From Bacillota bacterium (GTDB taxonomy: Bacteria > Bacillota > Bacilli > Alicyclobacillales > Alicyclobacillaceae), in NCBI GenBank assembly GCA_027336365.1, contig DAHWFY010000005.1, positions 1 through 44,452 on the forward strand: 44,452 nucleotides of DNA. Reading direction: 5' to 3'. Numbering within the stretch: the first letter of the stretch is position 1; every line of letters begins with the position of its first letter. Under the pieces are notes generated by a model. The model was not told the origin of the DNA. It saw only the letters and a list, made by a program, of their open reading frames with translations, and made no database searches. Both the position numbers and the translations under genes were made by a program. Below are positions 8,386-15,415 of this stretch, one piece after another.

Positions 8386-9362
8386 GACAATCCCCTTAAA
8401 AAGTGCGGGGGCCGACTCCTCAACCCACGCCACCAATCTGCGGCATCCATGGCTTTCCCGCCGGCCGGCTGTACCGTCACTAATTCTACCCAACCATCTC
8501 CACAACGAACCCAGGGACGCCCCCCTGCCGCGGCCCGAATTTGTCCCGGGGTTACCGACAGTCCTTGCAACCCTGGCAACAATGAGTCCGCTGACAACCC
8601 CTGCACGCGCCAAACCTTCAGTTGACCCTCGGGCAACAGCGCCACAGAGCCTGGCCATGGTCGCAAGGCACAGACCTGTCTGGCCACTTGATGGCTGCTG
8701 TGAGACCAGTCAATGAATTCGTCGGTTCGTTCAATTTTACCCGCGTAAGTGACACCTTGTTCTGCCTGAGGTTGAAGCTCAAGCTCCCCCAAAACATAGG
8801 GAAACAGGACCTTCATGAGCAGTTGTGCCCCACTCTGGGCCAATTTGTCATGAAGGGTACCCGCATCATCGAGGTCCGTTATCGGTATTGGGTGCACTCC
8901 CAACACCGGACCTGCGTCCAAGTCCTTGACCATTTTCATCACCGTCACGCCGGTCTGCTCATCTTCCGCCAACAGTGCCCGCTGAATTGGAGCCGCACCA
9001 CGCCAACGGGGCAGCAAAGAAGCGTGGATGTTCAGGCAGCCATGAGCAGGAATATCCAGCAAACGTTGGGGTAACAATTGTCCGTACGCCGCGGTAACCA
9101 TCACATCTGGACGCAACTTTGAGATGGCAGCCAAGGTCTCTGGATGACGAACCTTTTCCGGTTGCAGCACCTCTATCCCGTATGCTTGCGCCACTCGTTT
9201 GACTGGCGGAGGGCATGGTTCTCGTTTGCGACCCACTGGGCGATCCGGTTGAGTGACCACACCCACCAGTTCAATCCGTTCATCTTCTGCCAGGGCGGTC
9301 AGTACGGGAATGGCGAAATCCGGAGTTCCCATAAACACAATGCGCACCTGTTTCTCCCTCAT
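8382..9362 (-). CDS. fmt: Methionyl-tRNA formyltransferase
   Basis: It formylates initiator Met-tRNA using 10-formyl-tetrahydrofolate. The 326-aa protein shows RIVFMGTPDFAIPVL, the HASLLPRWRGAAPIQRAL signature (His/Asn/Arg of the catalytic site) and DAGPVL, then the C-terminal OB domain. ATG 9362 overlaps the def stop by 4 bp and follows AGGAGA. Coupling to def joins formylation and deformylation, as is usual in bacteria. Confidence 0.96.
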   Translation of the reverse strand: MREKQVRIVFMGTPDFAIPVLTALAEDERIELVGVVTQPDRPVGRKREPCPPPVKRVAQAYGIEVLQPEKVRHPETLAAISKLRPDVMVTAAYGQLLPQRLLDIPAHGCLNIHASLLPRWRGAAPIQRALLAEDEQTGVTVMKMVKDLDAGPVLGVHPIPITDLDDAGTLHDKLAQSGAQLLMKVLFPYVLGELELQPQAEQGVTYAGKIERTDEFIDWSHSSHQVARQVCALRPWPGSVALLPEGQLKVWRVQGLSADSLLPGLQGLSVTPGQIRAAAGGRPWVRCGDGWVELVTVQPAGGKAMDAADWWRGLRSRPPHFLRGLS

Positions 9363-9838
9363 GAATGAGTCTCCTGTTTATTTTCATGGATGATTTCCGA
9401 TGGTTCCAAGTAGTCAATGAACAAAATTCCGTCCAGGTGATCTATTTCGTGCTGGATTGCTCTGGCAAACAAGTCTGTTGCCTCGAAATCCACCTTTTCT
9501 CCCTTGCGATTGGTTGCGCGAACCTTAATTCTCTGCGCCCGCGTCACATCCCCCTTCAAACCAGGTAAAGAAAGACACCCCTCAGCACCTGTCTGGCTCC
9601 CCTCTTTTTCTGCAATTTCTGGATTGATTAGCTCCACCAACCCGTCACCCACGTCTACCACAGCGATGCGTTTCAAAACTCCAATCTGTACTGCGGCTAA
9701 CCCCACGCCATCGGCATGATACATGGTTTCCGCCATGTCGTCCAACAATTTTTCAATTCCCCTGTTAATGACAGGTACCGTTTTGGCAACCTGACGCAAC
9801 ACAGGGTCATTCCCAGTGCGGATGATTCGTATGCTCAA
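9359..9838 (-). CDS. def: Peptide deformylase
   Basis: It removes the N-formyl group from nascent proteins. All three metalloenzyme motifs are present: GVGLAAVQIG, EGCLSLPG (metal Cys) and HEIDHLDG (two metal His and catalytic Glu). I choose TTG 9838 (MSIRIIRTGNDPVLRQ, 159 aa) because AAAGGAG lies 10 nt upstream and the family starts right before this segment. The ORF-track GTG at 9862 has no good ribosome-binding site and overlaps that Shine-Dalgarno. It lies between priA and fmt. Confidence 0.93.
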   Translation of the reverse strand: MSIRIIRTGNDPVLRQVAKTVPVINRGIEKLLDDMAETMYHADGVGLAAVQIGVLKRIAVVDVGDGLVELINPEIAEKEGSQTGAEGCLSLPGLKGDVTRAQRIKVRATNRKGEKVDFEATDLFARAIQHEIDHLDGILFIDYLEPSEIIHENKQETHS

Positions 9839-9899
9839 CGGAAATTCGCTCCTTTTTGTCACAAAGTTTCATTACGGGAACATCCCCACATGATGACGG

Positions 9900-12365
9900 T
9901 CAGATCCGACCCGCGTTGACGTCGAGAGTACAGGTTCCATGCAGCGGTATCATCTTCCCGAGCACCAATCGATATGCTGAAACCATTTCCGTTCCCACCG
10001 CTTGCCAATGAGAATACTTTACCACAACTTGATACCGATAGTGGTCTCCAACTCGCAAGACACCTGCGGGTACCGCGGGAAGAATTTCTACACTTTGCCC
10101 GGTCAACCTGCGCAAAACCTCCCGTTCGAATCGAGCGGCCGCTCCATGTGCCACTTGTTCCTGCGGATGACTTGCCATAAAAACGGCCAGCTCGCAAAAT
10201 GGAGGGTAAACAAACTCTCGCCGCAATTCCATTTCCCGCATATAAAAGGCTCGTTGGTTGTGCTGTGCCGCGGCTACAATGGCATAGTGATCCGGCCGGT
10301 AGGTTTGTACCACGGTGCGGCCCGGCCGCTGTGCGCGGCCAGCTCGACCAGAAACCTGTGTCAAAAGTTGAAATGTCCGTTCTGCGGCTCGAAAATCCGG
10401 AACAGAGAACAACGTGTCTGCCGCAATCACTCCCACGAAAGTCACGTCCGGAAAATCCAGTCCCTTGGCCACCATTTGCGTGCCCACCAAAATGTCTGCC
10501 TCATGATGTAAAAAACTTTCAATCAAATCCCGATAGGACCCTTTGCGTCGAGTGGTGTCCACATCCATGCGCAACACCTTGGCCGCGGGAAACACCCGTC
10601 GCAATTCTGCTTCCACCTGTTGAGTTCCCAGACCAAATGAACGCATGGCAGGCTCTCCACAGTGAGGACAAACGGCTGGCATTCGAGTCTGATATCCACA
10701 ATAATGACAGTGCAATCCATCTGTTCCTTGGTCCCGATGGAGCGTTAAAGATATATCGCAGTGAGGACACTGCAATGTTTCCCCACAAGACCGACACAGT
10801 ACAAAAGCGGCATAGCCTCGACGGTTGAGAAATAAGATGGCCTGATTCCCTTCTGCGAGTACATCTGCAATACCCTGATTAACCGCTCTACTAAAAATCC
10901 CCTGCTGTCCTAAGCGCAACTCCTCTCGCATATCCACCACCTCTATCGGTGGCAGTGCGCGGCCGTGAAATCGTTCTGGCAGGACCAACAGATTCGCTTC
11001 TCCCTTTGTCACCCGATGCATGGCCTCAAGGGAAGGGGTTGCAGAACCAAGGATTACCGTTGCATGATGGAATTGCGCCCGCCACAAAGCCACATCTCTA
11101 GCATCATAATACGGAGTTTCTCCCTGTTTGTAAGAAGGCTCATGTTCTTCATCCACAACAATCAAACGTAAGTTGGTCAGGGGAGCAAAGACTGCTGAGC
11201 GAGCCCCTACAACAATCGGCGCCTCTCCCCGCAAAACCCGCAACCACTCATCTCTACGCTCCCCGTCCCCCAAACCAGAATGTAAAATTGCAACCCTATC
11301 CCCAAAACGCTCTTGAAAACGCCCCACCATTTGGGGCGTCAAGGCAATTTCCGGCACCAGTACCAAAGCACCACCGGATTCGTGCAAACCCTGCTCTATG
11401 CTTTGCAAGTAGACTTCCGTTTTGCCGCTTCCCGTCACGCCATGCAAAACAAGGATATGTTCCTCATAACTTTGCAAAGCCGCGCCAATGGCGTCGATGG
11501 CTCGTTGCTGCCACGATGTCAAGCTTATAGACTCTGCAGAATGGCTGACTGGAGCCACTGCAATCACCGTGGGGTCAGGACGACGTCCCTGTTCTACATA
11601 TACAATCTGAGCTAACCCCTCTCGACAAATTGCTTGAATGGCGGTGTCCTTAGGATGCAGGGTCAAGGCTCGCAAATCCAATGTGCCCTGTTCAGACAAT
11701 AACTGCAAAATAGAAGATTGCTTAGGCGCCCTTGCTTGCCTCTGCTGTGCCTGCGCTAACAATGATTCACGACCGTGTAAGGACCGCAAAAAGGCGGTCT
11801 TACGGGCGCCTACGCGAGATTGAACCCCCACGCGGCGTATGACCGCACCTCTTTCTTGCAGATAGGTCAAGATGGTTCCCACGTCGGGTCCAAAACGGCG
11901 ACGCAAAGCCCTACCGGAACGAGGCTGTTCCTGTAACCACCGCCAAACTGTTTGAGCTTCAACGTCAAAGGCCTCCGGAATGACCACTGCCGTATAGTAA
12001 AAATCTGTCTGTCCATGAAAGGGTGCAGGTAAAAGAGCACTCAGAGCCTCCGTCCACGTACACCCATAGCGTCCTTGCAACCACTGACTTAAATCCATCA
12101 GTTCCTTCGTCAGCAAAGGTATGTCGTCAATGATATCGAGGATGAATTTCAGTGGTTTGTCGTCATTTCCACAACTCCCTCTTCCCTCCTCGTCTCGTCG
12201 CAAAGCCACCACAAGTCCCTGTCTCGTCACTCTGCCGAATGGCACCTCCACCCGCTGTCCCACTTGCAACTGTGACTCCCATTGCGCAGGTACTTGATAA
12301 TCAAAAACCTTGTCCACCGCTTTACTCCGCAGTTCCACGGCAACCTCGGCCACCAGAATACTCAA
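9900..12365 (-). CDS. priA: Primosomal helicase PriA
   Basis: This replication-restart 3'-5' helicase rebuilds the primosome at stalled forks. The 821-aa protein has the N-terminal 3'-DNA-binding domain (VAEVAVELRSKAVDKVFDYQVP), helicase core GVTGSGKTEVYL (Walker A) and VVDEEHEPSYKQ (DEEH). A zinc domain with CRSCGETLQCPHC, CHYCGY and CPHCGE follows, then the QVSGRAGRA motif. TTG 12365 overlaps the coaBC stop (TTGA) and starts at the place the family starts. The upstream GTGGGGGC is a plausible ribosome-binding site. Confidence 0.95.
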   Translation of the reverse strand: MSILVAEVAVELRSKAVDKVFDYQVPAQWESQLQVGQRVEVPFGRVTRQGLVVALRRDEEGRGSCGNDDKPLKFILDIIDDIPLLTKELMDLSQWLQGRYGCTWTEALSALLPAPFHGQTDFYYTAVVIPEAFDVEAQTVWRWLQEQPRSGRALRRRFGPDVGTILTYLQERGAVIRRVGVQSRVGARKTAFLRSLHGRESLLAQAQQRQARAPKQSSILQLLSEQGTLDLRALTLHPKDTAIQAICREGLAQIVYVEQGRRPDPTVIAVAPVSHSAESISLTSWQQRAIDAIGAALQSYEEHILVLHGVTGSGKTEVYLQSIEQGLHESGGALVLVPEIALTPQMVGRFQERFGDRVAILHSGLGDGERRDEWLRVLRGEAPIVVGARSAVFAPLTNLRLIVVDEEHEPSYKQGETPYYDARDVALWRAQFHHATVILGSATPSLEAMHRVTKGEANLLVLPERFHGRALPPIEVVDMREELRLGQQGIFSRAVNQGIADVLAEGNQAILFLNRRGYAAFVLCRSCGETLQCPHCDISLTLHRDQGTDGLHCHYCGYQTRMPAVCPHCGEPAMRSFGLGTQQVEAELRRVFPAAKVLRMDVDTTRRKGSYRDLIESFLHHEADILVGTQMVAKGLDFPDVTFVGVIAADTLFSVPDFRAAERTFQLLTQVSGRAGRAQRPGRTVVQTYRPDHYAIVAAAQHNQRAFYMREMELRREFVYPPFCELAVFMASHPQEQVAHGAAARFEREVLRRLTGQSVEILPAVPAGVLRVGDHYRYQVVVKYSHWQAVGTEMVSAYRLVLGKMIPLHGTCTLDVNAGRI

Positions 12366-13585
12366 GTTTCTTGCGCCCCCACCACAAAGTCCTGTGCTGT
12401 TCGCAAATTGATCACTTCATCCAATATGGCATCTGCCACCACCCTTTTAGAGACCAAGGGAATATCCTGCAGAGTCCCATTGCGGCGCAGCAAAATGACG
12501 TGATTTGTGTCTCCTGCAAATCCTGCTCCCGGCTCTGTGACATCATTTATCACCACAAGATCCAGTTTTTTTCGTTCCAGTTTATCCATTCCGTATTTAA
12601 CCAGATCCCGAGTTTCAGCAGCAAAGCCCACTACAGATTGCCCAATTTTTTTCACAGCCGTGGCGTTAGCAAGAATATCCGGTGTAGGCTCTAAAGCCAA
12701 AACCGGGACTCCATCGGACTTTTTCCATTTTTGAGCAAGAGGCGAAACGGGTCGGAAGTCTGCAGGAGCTGCCGCAGCAATTAGGACGTCTGCCTTTGAC
12801 CAGTGCTGCATCACTGCCGTCAGCATTTGCTGAGTAGAACGCACACCAATGACCCGTGCTCCCACTACAGGATTGAGATGAACTGGGCCAGAGACTAAAG
12901 TCACCTCGGCACCTCGAGCTATCCCTGCCTCGGCGAGTGCGTAGCCCATTTTTCCACTTGAAGCATTGCTCAAAAACCGCACGGGGTCCAGGTCTTCCAC
13001 TGTAGGGCCCGCCGTAATCAGTAGGTGCAATCCTACCAAATCTCTGCTGCGTCGAATTAAGTGGACCACTTGGGCGGCAATCTCTTCTGGTTCAGGCAGT
13101 CTGCCCGGACCGTTGTATCCGCAAGCCAGCGGTCCTGAATTGGGGGTTAGAACTAGTATCCCTCTTTTTTCTAATAAACTTATATTTTCTTTAACTGCTT
13201 TATTAAACCACATATGAACATTCATAGAAGGCGCAATCAGTATAGGAGCTTGCACGGCCAATGCCACCGTTGTCACCGGGTCATCCGCAATACCCGCAGC
13301 AAGTTTGCCAATCAGATCCGCCGTCGCCGGTGCAATGACATAGACAGATGCCAAGTCGGCCCAGGCAATGTGAGCAATTTCCTGTGCATTGGGTTCACTA
13401 AATACGTCGGTGAGCACGGGTTCATGGGTAATGGACTGAAAAGTCAATGGCTGCACAAACCGTTGTGCATTGGGGGTCATCACCACCCGCACCCTCAAAC
13501 CTTGTTTGACCAGCTGACTGCATAAGGATATGGATTTATAAGCCGCAATGCCGCCACCGACTCCCACCAAAACAGTCTCTGTCAC
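12362..13585 (-). CDS. coaBC: Bifunctional phosphopantothenoylcysteine decarboxylase/synthase
   Basis: It catalyses two steps of coenzyme A synthesis. The 407-aa protein has the flavin CoaC half (GVGGGIAAYKS, HIAWAD with the active-site His, PSMNVHMW, GPLACGYNGPGR with the active-site Cys). The CoaB half follows (ITAGPTVEDLDPVRFLSNASSGKMG, VGFAAETRDL). GTG 13585 follows GGAGGAGGG. It is separated from rpoZ by a strong terminator, so it probably starts a new transcription unit with priA, although I cannot name its promoter. Confidence 0.96.
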   Translation of the reverse strand: MTETVLVGVGGGIAAYKSISLCSQLVKQGLRVRVVMTPNAQRFVQPLTFQSITHEPVLTDVFSEPNAQEIAHIAWADLASVYVIAPATADLIGKLAAGIADDPVTTVALAVQAPILIAPSMNVHMWFNKAVKENISLLEKRGILVLTPNSGPLACGYNGPGRLPEPEEIAAQVVHLIRRSRDLVGLHLLITAGPTVEDLDPVRFLSNASSGKMGYALAEAGIARGAEVTLVSGPVHLNPVVGARVIGVRSTQQMLTAVMQHWSKADVLIAAAAPADFRPVSPLAQKWKKSDGVPVLALEPTPDILANATAVKKIGQSVVGFAAETRDLVKYGMDKLERKKLDLVVINDVTEPGAGFAGDTNHVILLRRNGTLQDIPLVSKRVVADAILDEVINLRTAQDFVVGAQET

Positions 13586-13692
13586 GGTTGACCCTCCTCC
13601 ATGAAAACATGAACCTCACTGGACAGACTCTCATGTCGCTGTTAACGGCACCAGCAAGGAAAGTAAATCCACATCAGTGTAATTATTGGATA

Positions 13693-13722
13693 GAAAAACA
13701 GAACAACCTGGCGGCTGTTCTG
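13693..13722 (-). terminator. Intrinsic terminator after rpoZ
   Basis: On the minus strand CAGAACAGCC-GCCA-GGTTGTTCTG (10 pairs, one G-U) is followed directly by TTTTTCT. It lies 30 bp after the rpoZ stop, ending the remA-gmk-rpoZ unit. Confidence 0.85.
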
Positions 13723-13752
13723 CATCGTACCCACGGGTTCCAATCGGTCCGA

Positions 13753-13962
13753 CTACTTGATTCCCTCTTTCGTACGATAAAACCGCACCTTCTGACTGTG
13801 AATCTCCCACAGGGCCCGACTGACATTCCTGGTTGTGGAAGAACCGGGTTGACTCTGCAAACGGTCTTGGAGTTGCCTGGCTCGCTTGGACACTGCAACG
13901 ACTAAACCGTACTTGCTGTCCACCAGAGTCATCAGTTCGTCAATTGACGGATACAGTAGCAC
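13753..13962 (-). CDS. rpoZ: RNA polymerase omega subunit
   Basis: The 69-aa product [20 protein letters not shown] with [10 protein letters not shown] and a C-terminal ALWEI is a standard omega subunit that helps beta' fold and assemble. GTG 13962 has GGGAGG at 9-nt spacing; a nearby ATG is out of frame. It lies between gmk and coaBC as in Bacillus. The C terminus ([17 protein letters not shown]) is slightly extended and basic. Confidence 0.92.
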   Translation of the reverse strand: MLLYPSIDELMTLVDSKYGLVVAVSKRARQLQDRLQSQPGSSTTRNVSRALWEIHSQKVRFYRTKEGIK

Positions 13963-14003
13963 TCCATTTCACCTCCCGCAACCTCGCTACCCATTTTTCG
14001 ACA

Positions 14004-14035
14004 GCGTAGGTCCCACAAAGCGTAGGTCCCACAAA
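14004..14035. repeat. Tandem duplication, 16 bp x 2
   Basis: GCGTAGGTCCCACAAA occurs twice head to tail in the 146-bp gap between gmk and rpoZ. Probably a slippage duplication; no other signal is seen in this gap. Confidence 0.85.
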
Positions 14036-14108
14036 TTAATTTACACAACCTGAGAGACTTTGTACAACTGGCTTCACACCCGCTGTAGAAAGCATCAGGC
14101 ACGCCACA

Positions 14109-14714
14109 TTACCATTCACTGAGCAACTCCAGATTCCGATGCACACTGCAGTGTTCAGCACGTATAATGGCTTCTATTCGAACACAAGCCGAATCCACCA
14201 CATCGTTGACCACCACATAGTTGTATTCCTTCATCCGTTGTAACTCATGGCGAGCCGCGCCAAATCGTCGTTGGAACGACTCGTCCGTCTCACTGCCGCG
14301 TCCCAAAATGCGGGACTTGAGTTCCGTGGCCGATGGGGGAATAAGAAAAATAAATACACCTTCTGGATATGTATGTCGAACCTGCATCGCACCTTGAATA
14401 TCAATCTCCAGAAGTACGTCAACGCCTCGTTCCAGCTTTTCCTCGACAAAGTTTCTTGGCGTCCCATAAAAATTCCCGTATACCTCAGCCCATTCAAGAA
14501 GTTGATTGTAAGCTATCATGGCGTGAAATTCCTCTGGACTCTTAAAAAAGTAATTAACGCCATGTTGTTCGCCTTCCCGCGGCAACCGGGTGGTGGCTGA
14601 CACCGACAAGGACAGGTCTGGTTGACGCGCCATCAAAGCTTGACACACCGTTCCCTTGCCTGCCCCGGACGGGCCACTGAGTACGAACAAGATTCCCCGT
14701 TTGCCCTCTGTCAT
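14109..14714 (-). CDS. gmk: Guanylate kinase
   Basis: It phosphorylates GMP to GDP. The 201-aa protein has the P-loop GPSGAGKGT, SVSATTRLPREGEQHGVNYFF (GMP binding) and VLLEIDIQGA. ATG 14714 has GAGGAT at about 8 nt. The ORF-track TTG at 14723 overlaps the remA stop and has no suitable ribosome-binding site. The remA-gmk-rpoZ order matches B. subtilis. Confidence 0.95.
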   Translation of the reverse strand: MTEGKRGILFVLSGPSGAGKGTVCQALMARQPDLSLSVSATTRLPREGEQHGVNYFFKSPEEFHAMIAYNQLLEWAEVYGNFYGTPRNFVEEKLERGVDVLLEIDIQGAMQVRHTYPEGVFIFLIPPSATELKSRILGRGSETDESFQRRFGAARHELQRMKEYNYVVVNDVVDSACVRIEAIIRAEHCSVHRNLELLSEW

Positions 14715-14719
14715 AAGAC

Positions 14720-14986
14720 TCAATCCTCGTCTTCAATAATTTGTTCCTTTGCCGTGAGCCGATGAGCCACGGTTTCCGGTTGAACTGCAGACAATATCAC
14801 GTGGTCACTGTCCATGATGATGACCGCTCGAGTGCGTCGGCCATAAGTCGCATCAATCAGCATGCCCCGGTCTCTTGCTTCCTGAATGATACGTTTGATG
14901 GGGGCAGACTCCGGACTGACGATGGAAATGATTCGGTTGGCCGACACGATGTTGCCAAATCCGATATTAATCAACTTAATATTCAC
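14720..14986 (-). CDS. remA: Extracellular matrix regulator RemA (DUF370)
   Basis: The 88-aa product [20 protein letters not shown] with SPESAPIKR and [18 protein letters not shown] is a clear DUF370/RemA protein. In B. subtilis RemA is a ring-shaped DNA-binding activator of biofilm matrix and osmoprotection genes. GTG 14986 follows AGAAGGAGG at 7-nt spacing. The yicC/yloC gene that usually precedes it is absent; a 429-bp structured intergenic region lies upstream instead. Confidence 0.94.
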   Translation of the reverse strand: MNIKLINIGFGNIVSANRIISIVSPESAPIKRIIQEARDRGMLIDATYGRRTRAVIIMDSDHVILSAVQPETVAHRLTAKEQIIEDED

Positions 14987-15141
14987 TCGCCAGCCTCCTT
15001 CTAGAGGTCATAATAACTCACCCTTCGCATTCTCACCTTATCTTAGCTCAAAACCATACTCTCTGCTGCACAGAGACTCACCTGCATGAAAAGACCCATC
15101 TTGCTCCATTTTGGACTTGTTCCCACAGTTGTTCAATCAAT

Positions 15142-15163
15142 GTATTATACAAAGGTATTATAC
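15142..15163 (-). promoter_or_regulatory. Duplicated -10-like element upstream of remA
   Basis: The minus strand carries GTATAATAC twice with 4 bp between, each containing a perfect TATAAT. They lie about 160 bp before remA. No good -35 box stands at the right distance from either, so these are candidate promoter cores only. Confidence 0.4.
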
Positions 15164-15169
15164 CAAAAG

Positions 15170-15317
15170 CATTCGCCTCACGGCGAACGCCTTATATCCC
15201 CAGCGCTGAAGCGTGTTCAGCACTATTTTGTGGAACTTGTGGGTAATGCTGAGCGCTGAAACACGGGGTTTTACGGTGAAAATCCTTAGCGCCAACCCCA
15301 ACAATCCAGAGGTTGGC
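15170..15317. other. Cluster of inverted repeats in the 429-bp gap between remA and the Ca2+ ATPase
   Basis: The non-coding gap 14987-15415 contains consecutive palindromes. TTCGCC-TCAC-GGCGAA lies at 15172-15187. An imperfect pair based on CAGCGCT and AGCGCTG spans roughly 15195-15265. A third hairpin and repeat C1, listed separately, follow. No ORF is supported. It lies where yicC is expected. Confidence 0.6.
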
Positions 15318-15323
15318 GCTAAG
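15285..15323. terminator. 13-bp perfect hairpin downstream of the Ca2+ ATPase
   Basis: CTTAGCGCCAACC (15285-15297) pairs perfectly with GGTTGGCGCTAAG (15311-15323). On the minus strand it is followed by GATTTTC, a weak U-tract, so it could terminate the ATPase transcript. It could equally be one more palindromic repeat of this cluster. Confidence 0.5.
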
Positions 15324-15389
15324 CCCCCATGCCCCTAACGGGGCACAATATGATGGTGAACATAGCCGGACGGTTATTTTCCCATCAAA
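15318..15389 (+). repeat. Interspersed repeat family C, copy C1
   Basis: This shares with 39791-39860 the ordered blocks GCTAA, CCCCC, a GGGGCA-type hairpin, ATGGTGAA, CCGGACGG, TATT and CCCATCAAA. The hairpin here is TGCCCC-TAAC-GGGGCA. It lies 26 bp after the ATPase stop codon. Confidence 0.7.
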
Positions 15390-15415
15390 GAGACAGGAAT
15401 GTGCACTACGGGGTT

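Noticed and set aside
8386-8658. N-terminal 91-residue extension of rsmB in the ORF track
   Set aside because: Lies within fmt in another frame; ATG 8385 has ribosome-binding site, ATGA overlap and the family start.
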